Positions 1 to 36,531 of a stretch of DNA of 64,000 nt are shown here, one piece after another (positions within the stretch are counted from its first letter, which is position 1; each line of letters starts with the position of its first letter). Source of the stretch: Microvelia longipes (lineage: Eukaryota > Arthropoda > Insecta > Hemiptera > Veliidae). The notes beneath the pieces were generated by a model. The model searched no databases and had not been told where the DNA came from. It saw only the letters and a program-made list of their open reading frames with translations. A program made the position numbers and the translations under genes. The stretch covers positions 6,769,731 to 6,833,730 of the forward strand of contig JACMZG010001913.1 in assembly GCA_018340805.1 (NCBI GenBank), written 5' to 3'.

Positions 1-370
1 GTAATCGAAGACTGATAACGGGATAACTGTTCCATCATTCGACATTCATCATTATTGATGGCTCGACATAAATCATTTTCCCACTCTGTTTCATTACGTC
101 AACGAAACAGTCTTGGTCTAACTTATCAGGAAGCCGACAGAGCCGAAAAATGAAAGAGTTTCCAAATGTAGAATTGCATTTTGCTTTTTACATGTCCTAT
201 GTGTCTCTCGCACAATTATATTGTGTCAACTATTCATGTTTTGCAAAAACCTGTAGCATCAAGTGATATATATTTTCTTTAATAAACAATTTAAAATTAA
301 TAAACTATATTATCATTAAACACATTTAAAGTATAAATATAGACCTCTCTCGCACACAAACACACACACA

Positions 371-411
371 ATATATAATATTATATAAATATATATTATA
401 TATAATATATA

Positions 412-492
<81 letters not shown>

Positions 493-509
493 ATATATTA
501 TATAATATT
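371..509. repeat. (TA)n-rich tract
   Basis: An imperfect TA dinucleotide repeat with TAATA interruptions, following an ACACAC run. Confidence 0.95.
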
Positions 510-700
510 CAAACAAATGGATTTGTTGCTCTTAGGTCCATTAGGTCAGGCGAAAAAATTATTTATTTATTTTTAATATAAATATAGGCTTAAATCTAAT
601 ACATGCATACATTGATATATTAGGCGCGTACATAGTTATAAAAGAGGAGTATTATAAAAATACATTTTCTTCAGAATTAATATAATTATATATTAATAAA

Positions 701-702
<2 letters not shown>

Positions 703-755
<53 letters not shown>

Positions 756-771
756 AATATATATATAATAT

Positions 772-836
<65 letters not shown>
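703..836. repeat. (TA)n tract
   Basis: TA repeat with a few TAATA and AAATA interruptions. Confidence 0.95.
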
Positions 837-837
<1 letters not shown>

Positions 838-1271
838 CTTTTATTGTACATAATTTTTAAAATAATTAATAACATTATTACCTATGTATAACAATTTATT
901 TGGAAAATATGATAACAATTATTTTTTTATTTTATTTATATTTATGTCATGAAATTATCAACTTCTCACTTGCTCTATATTTATAAAATATATATTACTA
1001 CACAGTACAACAATCATAGTTAGGTAACACTGATTACAAGAAGAGAACGATGAATAATACGAACTGATTGGTCGCGTAACGACCAGAATAACTATAGATA
1101 TATTATACTACTAGAGAGGCCTTTTTGGTTGAATAAATCATCAATAAAATAACCTGAGCACCGACAATGTTTTTTCAAGTAAAGTAACCAAAAGAAAAAA
1201 TACAGTTTTGTTTTATAGTATAAGTACAAGTTCATCATAGTAGAAGCACTAACGATGTGGGAAAGGCCATT

Positions 1272-1779
<508 letters not shown>

Positions 1780-1827
1780 GAAAGGCTGACAACGGTTGAT
1801 GTATTATAACCATAGAGTAGGTAACAT

Positions 1828-1915
1828 TGAGGTTACACAGAGCTCCTGAGAGCCCCAATAAGATGGCTCAAGCCACTTAATATGTCATCTCTAATAGTAT
1901 ATATCTATGTAACTA
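1828..1915. mobile_element. MITE family C, internally deleted fragment
   Basis: Starts CATAGAGTAGG and includes GGTTACACAGAGCTCCTGAG and AGTATATATCTATG, so only one half of the element remains, in inverse orientation to copy 1. Confidence 0.55.
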
Positions 1916-2236
1916 CTTATTTAACCAATCTAAAATATTATATTTCTTATAGTATTTAATACTCCAACGAACATTCATTTTATGAAACCTTCTTTATTAT
2001 AGCCATAAAGACATTAAAAAAGGAGAAGGCAGTTTCTACAGCCGAGTAGTCAATTATTCATCTCTAACGTTATTTTTAAAGATGTCACTGCCATCTCTAT
2101 GATTAAAGAAGTATTATATCTCTGCAATTAAAGCTTAATTTTCACAAATCAATAACGAATGTTATCTAAAAAGAATAAAGAAAAACATTGTGTATTATTG
2201 TCTAACTTGAAGCAAGGTCTAAGTTAAACCATGGTA

Positions 2237-2620
2237 TATGTGGAACCAAAGTCTGAGTGGAACTAAAGGCTGAGTGGAACCAAAGGCTGAGAGGAACTAA
2301 AGTCTAAGTGAAACCAAAGTCTAAGTGGAACCAAAGTCTGAGTGGAACCAAAATCTGAGTGGAATCAAAGTCTGAGTGTAACCAAAGTCTGAGTGTAACC
2401 AAATTATGAGTGGAACCAAAGTCTGAGTGGAACCAAAGTCTGAGTGTAACCAAAGTCTAAGTGGAACCAAAGTCTGAGTGGAACCAAAGTCTGAGTGGAA
2501 TCAAAGTCTGAGTGTAACCAAAGTATGAGTGGAACCAAAGTCTAAGTGAAACCAAAGTCTAAGTGGAATCAAAGTCTAAGTGGAATCAAAGTCTAAGTCT
2601 GACTAGAACCAAGGTCTCAG
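2237..2620 (+). repeat. 17-bp minisatellite, about 22 units
   Basis: Unit GTCTGAGTGGAACCAAA with variants (AAGTGG, GTGTAACC, GGAATC). No open coding sense is apparent. It lies between MITE fragments. Confidence 0.95.
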
Positions 2621-3631
2621 TTGAATCATTGACTTAGGTAGGTTGGCATGAAGTGGAGGGGTAAGAGGCGCGGTCTGTCTAAACCAATAGAATTCTTTCC
2701 CTCCCACATTTTTGGCGCGCTGTCAACTGACTTTAGCCGTGTGTTATATTATAACTCAAGTTGAGTATACGTTAAGTGTGAGGGGCCGTCGTTGGCCCCT
2801 ATTTGCAATGGATCGAAGGTAGTGCTCTAGCTTGTGATTCCAAGCCTGATTTCAAGCTAAAGTATTCCGCGTCAAATCGACAGAAGAGCCGTGGTGCGTT
2901 CGTGAAACCTGACCGTTCAGAACGCTCAGATCACTATGTTCGAATGTGAAAGGGGTAAAAACATGAAAACTAACCCATCATCATACTGCCGCTGAACTGT
3001 ATCAATGTCGCGAACGCGTTTTAACTGTATTGTGTGATTATTTGCTAGGTTACGTTATTCATTCTCATGTAATTTTTCTTGTTGTATTGAAAAATGAACC
3101 TGGTCCTCCCTTTGAACTTGATCCGTGCTCGGAAGCACCGGATTAACGTCATTTTCGTAGGAGGGTACTTGTATGGGTTTACATACCTCCCAGGAAAATC
3201 TTAGAACGGGATCGAACTCGGCCTGTCTATGTGGTAGGCAAACCTAAAGTCATTTTTAGGGGGTATGAAAGAAGGTAAAGAAAGTACACTCACTATTAAC
3301 ACAGGGTTCCTGTGTAAATAAAATGGAACTACATATCTTTTGTTTTCATTTTAGAAGGTGTGCTCACAGCTGTTATAATTTGTCAGGATTGTTAAATTTT
3401 TAAGAAATAATAATATAAACATTATATAATTTGTATATGCCAAATGTTAAACAACCATTTGGCAGATTGACAGACTGATTAGCAATGAATAAGATGCGCA
3501 TGTGCAAAAAAGGAGTGCTCGATTGTGTTTTGTTTGTTTCTGTTTTTTTTTGGAGAGTGATTAGACTTCCTCTTCTTCTTCTACTCCTTTCAAAATGACT
3601 TTGGAGTACGACTCACGGCTAAAATCAGTTG

Positions 3632-4174
3632 TTTAGAATAATACTATATATAGAAGGAGCACTGCTGATAACACGAAAGGCGGTTCACTGGTGCACCTAA
3701 GTAATGCTGCCACCCTAACAATATACAATTTTCTAAAAAAAAGTTGGCAATACTTCCGGTTGCTAAATTATTATGCTCTATTATTAATTAATGATTGATT
3801 ATTCATAAAATACTAATATTAATATCGGTGCACTACAATATTTAAAGCATTTTAAATTGTAGTTTAACGTATTTATTAAAATTATATATAAAAAGTAGTC
3901 CTCGTCAACTAAATGTAGATTCTTGTATTCCGCCACCCTTTTGCCATCTAAGACCAGTTTTATTAAATACTCAGCAGGTGTTTTAAGGTATTATATTTGT
4001 TCTTTACGATCTTTCTTCATTAATAGATGTTTATGACAAAATATTTAAAATAATGTTTTGTTGTCAGGTTGGCAGCATTACTTAGGTGCACCAGTCAACC
4101 GGCTTTCGTGTTATCAGTAGAATTACATTGTGTTTACGGTCCTGTGCTCCTTCTTTAGATAGTATTATTCTAAG
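3632..4174. mobile_element. hAT-like MITE family A, copy 1
   Basis: About 540 bp with long terminal inverted repeats starting YTTAGAATAATACTATATA and followed by GAAGGAGCA; inner arms share CGGTTCACTGGTGCACC. The left flank is ATCAGTTG. The right flank is the duplication junction, not a TSD. Confidence 0.8.
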
Positions 4175-4573
4175 GTGGTAGGCAAACCTAAAGTCATTTT
4201 TAGGGGGGATGGAAGGAGGAAAAGAAAGTATACTCACTATTCACACAGGGTTCCTGTGTAAAAAAAACGGAACTCCATATCTTTTGTTTTCATTTTAGAA
4301 GGTGTGCTCACGCTGTTATAATTTGTCAGGATTGTTAAATTTTTAAGAAATAATAATTAAACATTATATAATTTGTATATGCCAAATGTTACACAAACAT
4401 TTGGCAGATTGAAAGACTGATTAGCAATGAATAAGATGCGCATGTGCAAAAAAGGAGTGCTCGATTGTGTTTTGTTTGTTTCTGTTTTTTTTTGGAGAGT
4501 GATTAGACTTCCTCTTCTTCTTCTACTCCTTTCAAAATGACTTTGGAGTACGACTCACGGCTAAAATCAGTTG

Positions 4574-5113
4574 TTTAGAATAATACTATATATAGAAGGA
4601 GCACTGCTGATAACACGAAAGGCGGTTTCACTGGTGCACCTAAGTAATGCTGCCACCCTAACAATATACAATTTCTAAAAAAAAGTTGGCAATACTTCCG
4701 GTTGCTGAATTATTATGTTCTATTATTAATTAATGATTGATTATTTATAAAATACTAATATAAATATCGGTGCATTACAATATTTAAAGAATTTTAAATT
4801 GTAGTTTAACGTGTTTATTAAAATTATGTATAAAAAGTGGTCCTCGTCAACTAAATGTAGATTCTTGTATTCCGCCACCCTTTTGCCATCTAAAACCAGT
4901 TTTATTAAATACTCAGCAGGTGTTTTAAGTTATTATATTTGTTCTTTACGATCTTCCTTCATTAATAGATATTTATGACAAATATTTAAAATTTGTTTTG
5001 TTGTCAGGTTGGCAGCATTACTTAGGTGCACCAGTCAACCGGCCTTTCGTGTTATCAGTGGAATTACATTGTGTTACGGTCTGTGCTCCTTCTATTTATA
5101 GTATTATTCTAAG
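4574..5113. mobile_element. hAT-like MITE family A, copy 2, with 8-bp TSD
   Basis: The same element as copy 1, flanked by a perfect 8-bp duplication ATCAGTTG (4566-4573 and 5114-5121). An 8-bp TSD is the hAT signature. It is inserted inside a family-B MITE, whose arms CACGGCTAAAATCAGTTG and ATCAGTTGACAGCGTGGG continue on either side. Confidence 0.85.
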
Positions 5114-5430
5114 ATCAGTTGACAGCGTGGGAAAATGTTGCGAGGTAGCCAATGAGGTTAGTCATAGATGTTAAACCACGCCCTATTCTATTTTTTTTTT
5201 AATTTTTTCTAATTTCTAATCAGTCCAACCTAATTGGTTCCTTAACACTATTTTGCCACGCTGTTAACTGATTTTAGCCGAGTTTCGTACTATAGTAATA
5301 CATATCTGTACATTTTACATTTCTCAACTTAAATGAGTAAATATAATTTAATGGACTTAGTTAACTAAAAATAATTTTTCTACTGATATCAGTCTATAGA
5401 AGTAATTTTGTGGAATCCTTCTTTTTCTTC

Positions 5431-30771
<25,341 letters not shown>

Positions 30772-31497
30772 TTAAATTATTCATATAAAATTTTCTTAAC
30801 TTTAACTATTCGTAAAATATCGATGTATTTATATAATCTACAATAAGAATAACTATAACTAAATAACGATTGAATTATAACTATTTAACCATTAATTAAC
30901 TATTATAATTTTAACTAAGGTTTAATTAATAAAAAGTATGTGAGCGCATAAAATAAGTTCACAATACAGCAAATAAGTATTATTATATTAATGATTTTTG
31001 TCAATGGTACAACCCGTATGTATTAATTTCAAAAATCGACATTTGTCAAATCGATTCGGTGTCTGATAGGGTTTAAATATCGATTTAATAGTTATTTGTG
31101 TAACCAGACAGGAAAATTAAATATTACTGACTAGTTTGTAATATATTATAAAGTTGATAATATTACTCCTGAACCGAAGGCGAGGTTAGGCTACAGAAAT
31201 TATCAAATTATTTATAGAGGTGACGCGGAGGAAGGCGAATTGCTGTTTGTATCAACATAAACAGCATGGGGGTTGCAAGGGGTCGGACCTCCATGCAAAG
31301 TTTTTGGGACCCCAAAACAAATCGAGATCGTTGTATTGCTCAAACGACTGTTTTAGTCTGAAACGGAATTTGAAAGAATAAGACATTTTTTTGGATCCCC
31401 TTAAAAAATTTAGCGGCCCCTGACGAAACTAGAGGCTTCCTAAAATTAATGTGTTTTGTTGGCCTCAAAATTAAAAGTCCCTGACTTTATAGTTATT

Positions 31498-31736
31498 TGT
31501 GTAACTAGGCAGGAAAATGGAATATTACTGACTAGTATCGAAGTTAGTCCCCGAGCCGAAGGCGAGGGTGTACTATCTAAATTACCTGCAGAGGCAAAGC
31601 CTAGGCAGGTAATTTTCATTTTGACTGACGAGGCGAAGCCGTGGTAGGTAATATATAATTTGACTGACGAGGCAAAGCCAAGGAAGGAAAATATACGAGT
31701 CAGTAATGTTTCCTTTCCTGCCTAGTTCCACACAAT
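31498..31736. repeat. Inverted-repeat element beside the recombinase relic
   Basis: TGTAACTAGGCAGGAAAATG on the left pairs with CCTTTCCTGCCTAGTTCCAC on the right. Inside are direct repeats of GACTGACGAGGCGAAGCCG (three variants). The motif set recurs at 31140-31200 and at 62105-62310. Confidence 0.6.
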
Positions 31737-31759
31737 ATTTTATCTGCGAACAGTAATAA

Positions 31760-32097
31760 ATCAAAACTAGCATTGTCGAAAAACTTATTACGTTTGTACA
31801 ATGTTTAATATTTACATTTTCTTTGACTGATAATACAGATCTTATCATCGAGATAGTTGACTACAGAGTAGCACTCGATTTTGTGATTGACAGTTCTTTT
31901 AAATACGCTAACACAATGTTTTCACTTACATTCCTTACTTTTTTTTCTGAGCACTATTCTTTGAGCACTTCATATACTTTGAGATACCTACTTCCTGATT
32001 TGCCGAGTAGTAGGCTCTCTTTGGCATTTGTGGTTATTTCCAAAACATCCGGAGGGGTATGTTCGAAAAGTTCGTCTATATCTTCGACGATATTCAT
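31760..32097 (-). pseudogene. Tyrosine-recombinase-like (crypton-type) N-terminal relic with two stops
   Basis: From an ATG at 32097 the frame reads MNIVEDIDELFEH, then NAKESLLLGKSGSRYLKVYE and VLKE, followed by TAG (31956-31954). It continues in the same frame with CSEKKVRNVSENIVLAYLKE and SATL, then a second TAG (31863-31861), and STISMIRSVLSVKENVNI. This matches my memory of the SAM-like core-binding domain of the arthropod tyrosine-recombinase family (KS..Y...Y..F..W, SE..LLAYF.ELS, STLWS.YSM..S). Both stops fall where that family has tryptophan, consistent with TGG to TAG. The catalytic domain is absent. It is non-functional. Confidence 0.6.
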
Positions 32098-32566
32098 CAC
32101 AAAACGCTATAGAATCACTATAGAATAAACTAACTTTTAAACTGTATTAAATAGGGGTTCGAATGATAAAAGTAGTAAATGACTTGACAAAAAAAGATGA
32201 GATAATAAACCCAAGACAAAAAGTGTTGCCTTTAATATAATCAATAAAATTTATTTCTAATTAAAGATTTACATTGCAAATAGTTTTATTTTAATTTTAA
32301 TTAGTTAAATAATGTAATTATTCATTATATAAATTATTAAATAAATTTAATAGGCTTTTTATTATTAACTTATCATGTTTACAAAAATTATCTATTAACT
32401 TTCTTTACCAGCATAGGCAGGGGCGGCAGGGAAATGCTACTTTCCTGCCTAGGCAGGTAAAGTGCAGTCATTCATGACTAATTACCAGCCGATCTGGGAA
32501 ATGATACTTTCTCGCCTAAAATTAGTTCAGTAATGCTTCATTTTTCTGCCATGAGTAGATAATAGT

Positions 32567-33180
32567 TATTTATGCCATAAGGCTGAGAAGTGTGTCTTTA
32601 TGTCACGGCAATTAGATTTACCGACGAGCGAAGCGAGTCGGGAAAAATTGCCAAGACATAAAGACATTCTCAGCCGGATGGCATACACTATTTTTTTTGA
32701 GGTAGCACTCATTAAAAAAAAATAAAAAAAGCACTCATTAAACTGCGCTATATACTTAATTGAAAAAAAAAGTCCAATTATTATTAACTCCATATTATCG
32801 CCGTCATTAAATTCATCCATAGCTTCACACTTTTACTCAAAAATGTAAAAGTTTACAAATAAACACACAAAAATTGTCAATTAGAACACCTTTTAAAAAC
32901 GAAAAAAAAATTAGTCTACGAACAAAAACAGAAACAAAATGAACGTTTTTAAATAAAGCTCATGAAGGTTTAACGCAGATTGTTTTTTGAACACGCTACA
33001 TTACAGTAATGGCGGCAACATATGAATTACTTTTACGTCCTAGGAGTTTTTTTTTACATTCATTATTGTCCTCGGAGGTAAAAGGACTAAATAACCTCCT
33101 ATAACAATAATGATTGGCTTCTCATCCTAAAAACGGTCCAATAAAGTGCTCAATTATGTACTACCTCAAAAAAAAAAATA
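32567..33180 (-). mobile_element. Family F composite element, copy 2
   Basis: The hairpin part is at 32570-32695 and the TIR part at about 32692-33180, ending CTACCTCAAAAA. The minus strand keeps ATGGATGAATTTAATGACGG (about 32820) and a short frame MDEFNDGDNMEL that soon loses meaning. It may be the remnant of an autonomous parent's first exon. No transposase is seen. Confidence 0.6.
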
Positions 33181-34866
33181 TTTTACCGGCTTATAGGCTG
33201 GAAAATGATATTTCCCAGCCAAGGAGTTTCTAGATAATACAATGAATTCAGCCCTCCTATATAGCTATACCCTGGCTCTATAGGCCAGGGTTACGCAAAG
33301 TGGTGTCCGCGGAAATATTTAAGGGGAATACCCTAAAATATTTTCGCTAATTTATCCAGTAACTCACGGGCCGTGAGCTACTGGACAAAATATTACAACA
33401 AATATTTAAACATTAATTAATTCACTTTAATGCTATTATAATTAATCGTTACATTAACATTTATGAGTTCCAATATCCATTTACCAATATCCACCTGCGT
33501 TCCCGCGAAACATCACTCCCGCGAATCCTCGTTCACGCGAAAATGCATGGCATATTCACCTTAAATCTAATTAAGGTGGATAAAATCAAACTAACAAATT
33601 CATAAAATATACTATCACTTTTAAAGCTCTCTCGTGTAGCAAATTACAGAGCTGCTTCGCGTTAAATTTATAACGTAAAAAACAGCAAATATAGCGATGA
33701 GTACTAGTTATTGAATTTATTAGTTGGATGGAGGGGGGAACGAAAGGGAAAGGGGTCCGCCAAGTGTCATATACATGCAATGGGGGTCCGCGGGGCTCTG
33801 AAGTTTGCGTATCTCTAATATAGTATATCAAATTATTTTTTTATATGCATATGCAGTACTTACAACACAGTTACGCACTGCTTTTTTAGTATCGTCATTT
33901 TCCTAGGCGTTATGTAGGAAATCTGTATTGCATATCTATCTTCATAACAAAATCAGTAATTATACTGTGCGTATGTTGTACTGTCCGTAAATATCAGCAT
34001 ACATTAAGTGTCAACAAACTAAACATATCAATGATTAATAATAATAGCTCGTGGATTACTCCTTAGGCAATTTAGACTGTGCTACCCGAATCTATTTTCT
34101 ATTCCCCAAATTGATGTCACTATTTTTTGTCGTATTCCCCGAATTGCACAGTCACTATTTGTCGTAGAGATTTGAACTTTTGTATGCATGCTCAAAAAAT
34201 TATTCTGACGCGTCTAGCGTCTGCCCACTTTTGAAGTGGAAAGTGATATCGTGCTTATTAACTTACCTTTAGATCGTGAGTTAAACGCCTGTAGGTTTCC
34301 GTAATTTGGTTTTCGTAAGCTAAACTAAATTCCGTAATTTGGGTAATAAATTACATTTTGGGTGATACATATAAGGCTGTGTAACGTCACAAGGTCATTA
34401 GGTGAACATTATGAAATAAAAACATGATAAGATAACGAATTTGATGTTACCAGGTCAATATAGATGAAAATTATGAAGTAAAACAGTAGAGGCGTCGAGT
34501 ATAGACGTCGACATATTGAAATGCCCTCAATTGGATCCGAGGTCTATTTAAAAAATTCGGGTACGAGGTATCTCGGAATGTTTCCTCATCACATCAATTG
34601 TAAGCTTTTAAAAAGAAGAAGTCCTATGGCTATAATAAAAAAAAAAAAAAGAAAAAAAGGTGGTCTAATAAAAACAGTGATAATGTCTACTATATTAATT
34701 TAAAGACAAAAACTGAGAAAGAAGAAGAAGAGGTTTTGTAACAATGATCAGCTGTTCTTGTTATTGTTTTCTCAATTTAAATTTCGATATTTCAAGGTGA
34801 AATTAGCCCAAATTTAGTCTCTATTTCCTATTGAACGATTAGTTAACTAGTTAATAGTATTATGCA
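33181..34866. promoter_or_regulatory. Upstream region of ETFRF1
   Basis: No coding exon found. A family E end fragment (GGGTACGAGGTATCTCGGAA, about 34557) and an AG-rich patch at 34635-34735 are present. The ETFRF1 promoter presumably lies in the last several hundred bases before 34867; no defined motif stands out. Confidence 0.35.
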
Positions 34867-34905
34867 ATGTCTCAAAGGACCAAAGTAATCGAACTTTATA
34901 AAACT
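34867..34905 (+). CDS. ETFRF1: ETFRF1 exon 1 (13 codons)
   Basis: A 39-nt exon with the start codon and the LYK motif, followed by the donor gtaagt. It is recognised because it completes the N-terminal helix that exon 2 lacks and the phase fits exactly. An A lies at -3 before the ATG. Confidence 0.88.
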
Positions 34906-36445
34906 GTAAGTATTTATCTGCGATTCTAGTTCTACTTTCGTGATTGTTTCTTTCATCAGTGCTGTATATGTAATTACAAATTTCCAACTTATAAAACAAT
35001 TCAACTGGCAAGCAGCTGATTTAAATTTGAAATTGTTTGTTTGGGTTGTGTATTAATTGATACTTTTTCAGTTGATCCGAGTGCACTTATTCGTTCAACA
35101 ATTAGTGAATATTTGGGTGAATTCTGGTTCTTTCTTTGTAACTTAAAAACCTCATGAGCTCGGTTTTTCATTTGGAAATTCGCCGAAATAAGTTTTTTAG
35201 ACCAAATAAATTTGATTGCGGTTGATGCTGGGCTATTGCAGTTGCACCACGGAGCCCATCATCAACCGTTATACTGTGTCTATGCTATAGTACAGGCCTG
35301 GGCAAACTATTCAAGCAAAGGGCCGCTTAGTCTTTTTACAGCCAGTCGCGGGCCGCATTCCTTAAATTTCAAAGTATGTTAAACCCGCAACAAATTGCAG
35401 TTACGCTGGTATTTTACGAAAGTCAAATTTATTCTCAAAGAATATGAATTAAGGAACTTAAGCACTAAACAGAAAAAACAAAACAGAGTATCTTCGTCAG
35501 ATCTTGAAATATAAGTGAAGACAAATTTTGCTAGAAAACTAGGTGTAAAAATAATCTTAAAAAGTATTCCTATGAAATAAAAGATCAAAGGGATTGTATT
35601 TTATCAACTCCTTTTTGGCAATTCACCGAAGGCAAAATAGCTTTTTTATCTAATTATTGTGAAAATAAAAATTCACTTAAATAATTAGAATTCGCCAAAT
35701 CCGACAATGAGTATTGATATGAAAGGCGGCCGCTCTTTATGCAATTGTTTCTTATCTTACTAGTTTTTGTTTCTCCAAATTTTAAAGTTAAAGTAACAAT
35801 CCATTATTTCCTTATCTTGGTATCTAACTTTTCATAATAATTTTGAATTAGATAATTTATTTGCTTATATACCTAATTTTTTTTTATTTATTTTATCTTT
35901 TTTCTAAACATTTTAAATTTTGCCCGCGGGCCACATAAAAATGCTCTGCGGGCCGCATGTGGCCCGCGGGCCGTAGTTTGCCCAGGCCTGCTATAGTATG
36001 ACACACGGTTTAAATCAGTTGACGGGGTGTGAAAATAGTTATGAGTAAAGTGATGTAGAAATTCATACAGTAGGGGTTGGGGGTGCGGGACACAGTGGTC
36101 CAACTTCCCCGGAATAAGCTGTTTTAGACGGGCCTGCTTTAAGTTCACCGTTTCTCCATTAGAGGCAGGTCGGTTCACCTTGTACTAAAATAATTAGTTC
36201 TTCATATCAGGATTTAAATTATATAAAGGGATCTTTAACCATGTTAAAAATTAATTATTTTAAATGTATAATTTCATAAATGTTAAAATATAAACGCAGT
36301 GTTATTTTTAACTAGACCTCATGTCATGATAACCAAGTCATGTAGAAATGGAAATTAATTTGTATGTTTATTGCTTTTTTTATTTGTTCTTAATGGAAAA
36401 ATGCTAAATGTATCTTATTTTCTGAATAAGAAAATAAGAAAACAA

Positions 36446-36531
<86 letters not shown>

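Larger units (their letters stand above)
3231..5113. repeat. Tandem duplication, ~0.94-kb unit, carrying a hAT-like MITE in each unit
   Basis: Unit 1 (3231-4174) and unit 2 (4175-5113) begin GTGGTAGGCAAACCTAAAG and stay almost identical to the end of the MITE. Only unit 2 keeps the matching right flank of the MITE (ATCAGTTG), so the duplication joined the MITE end of unit 1 to the start of unit 2. No coding sequence is seen. Confidence 0.85.

Noticed and set aside
32566..32820. 84-codon ORF starting MDEFND as a protein gene
   Set aside because: After about 12 residues it runs through the family F hairpin and T-runs. The same frame is broken in the other copies.
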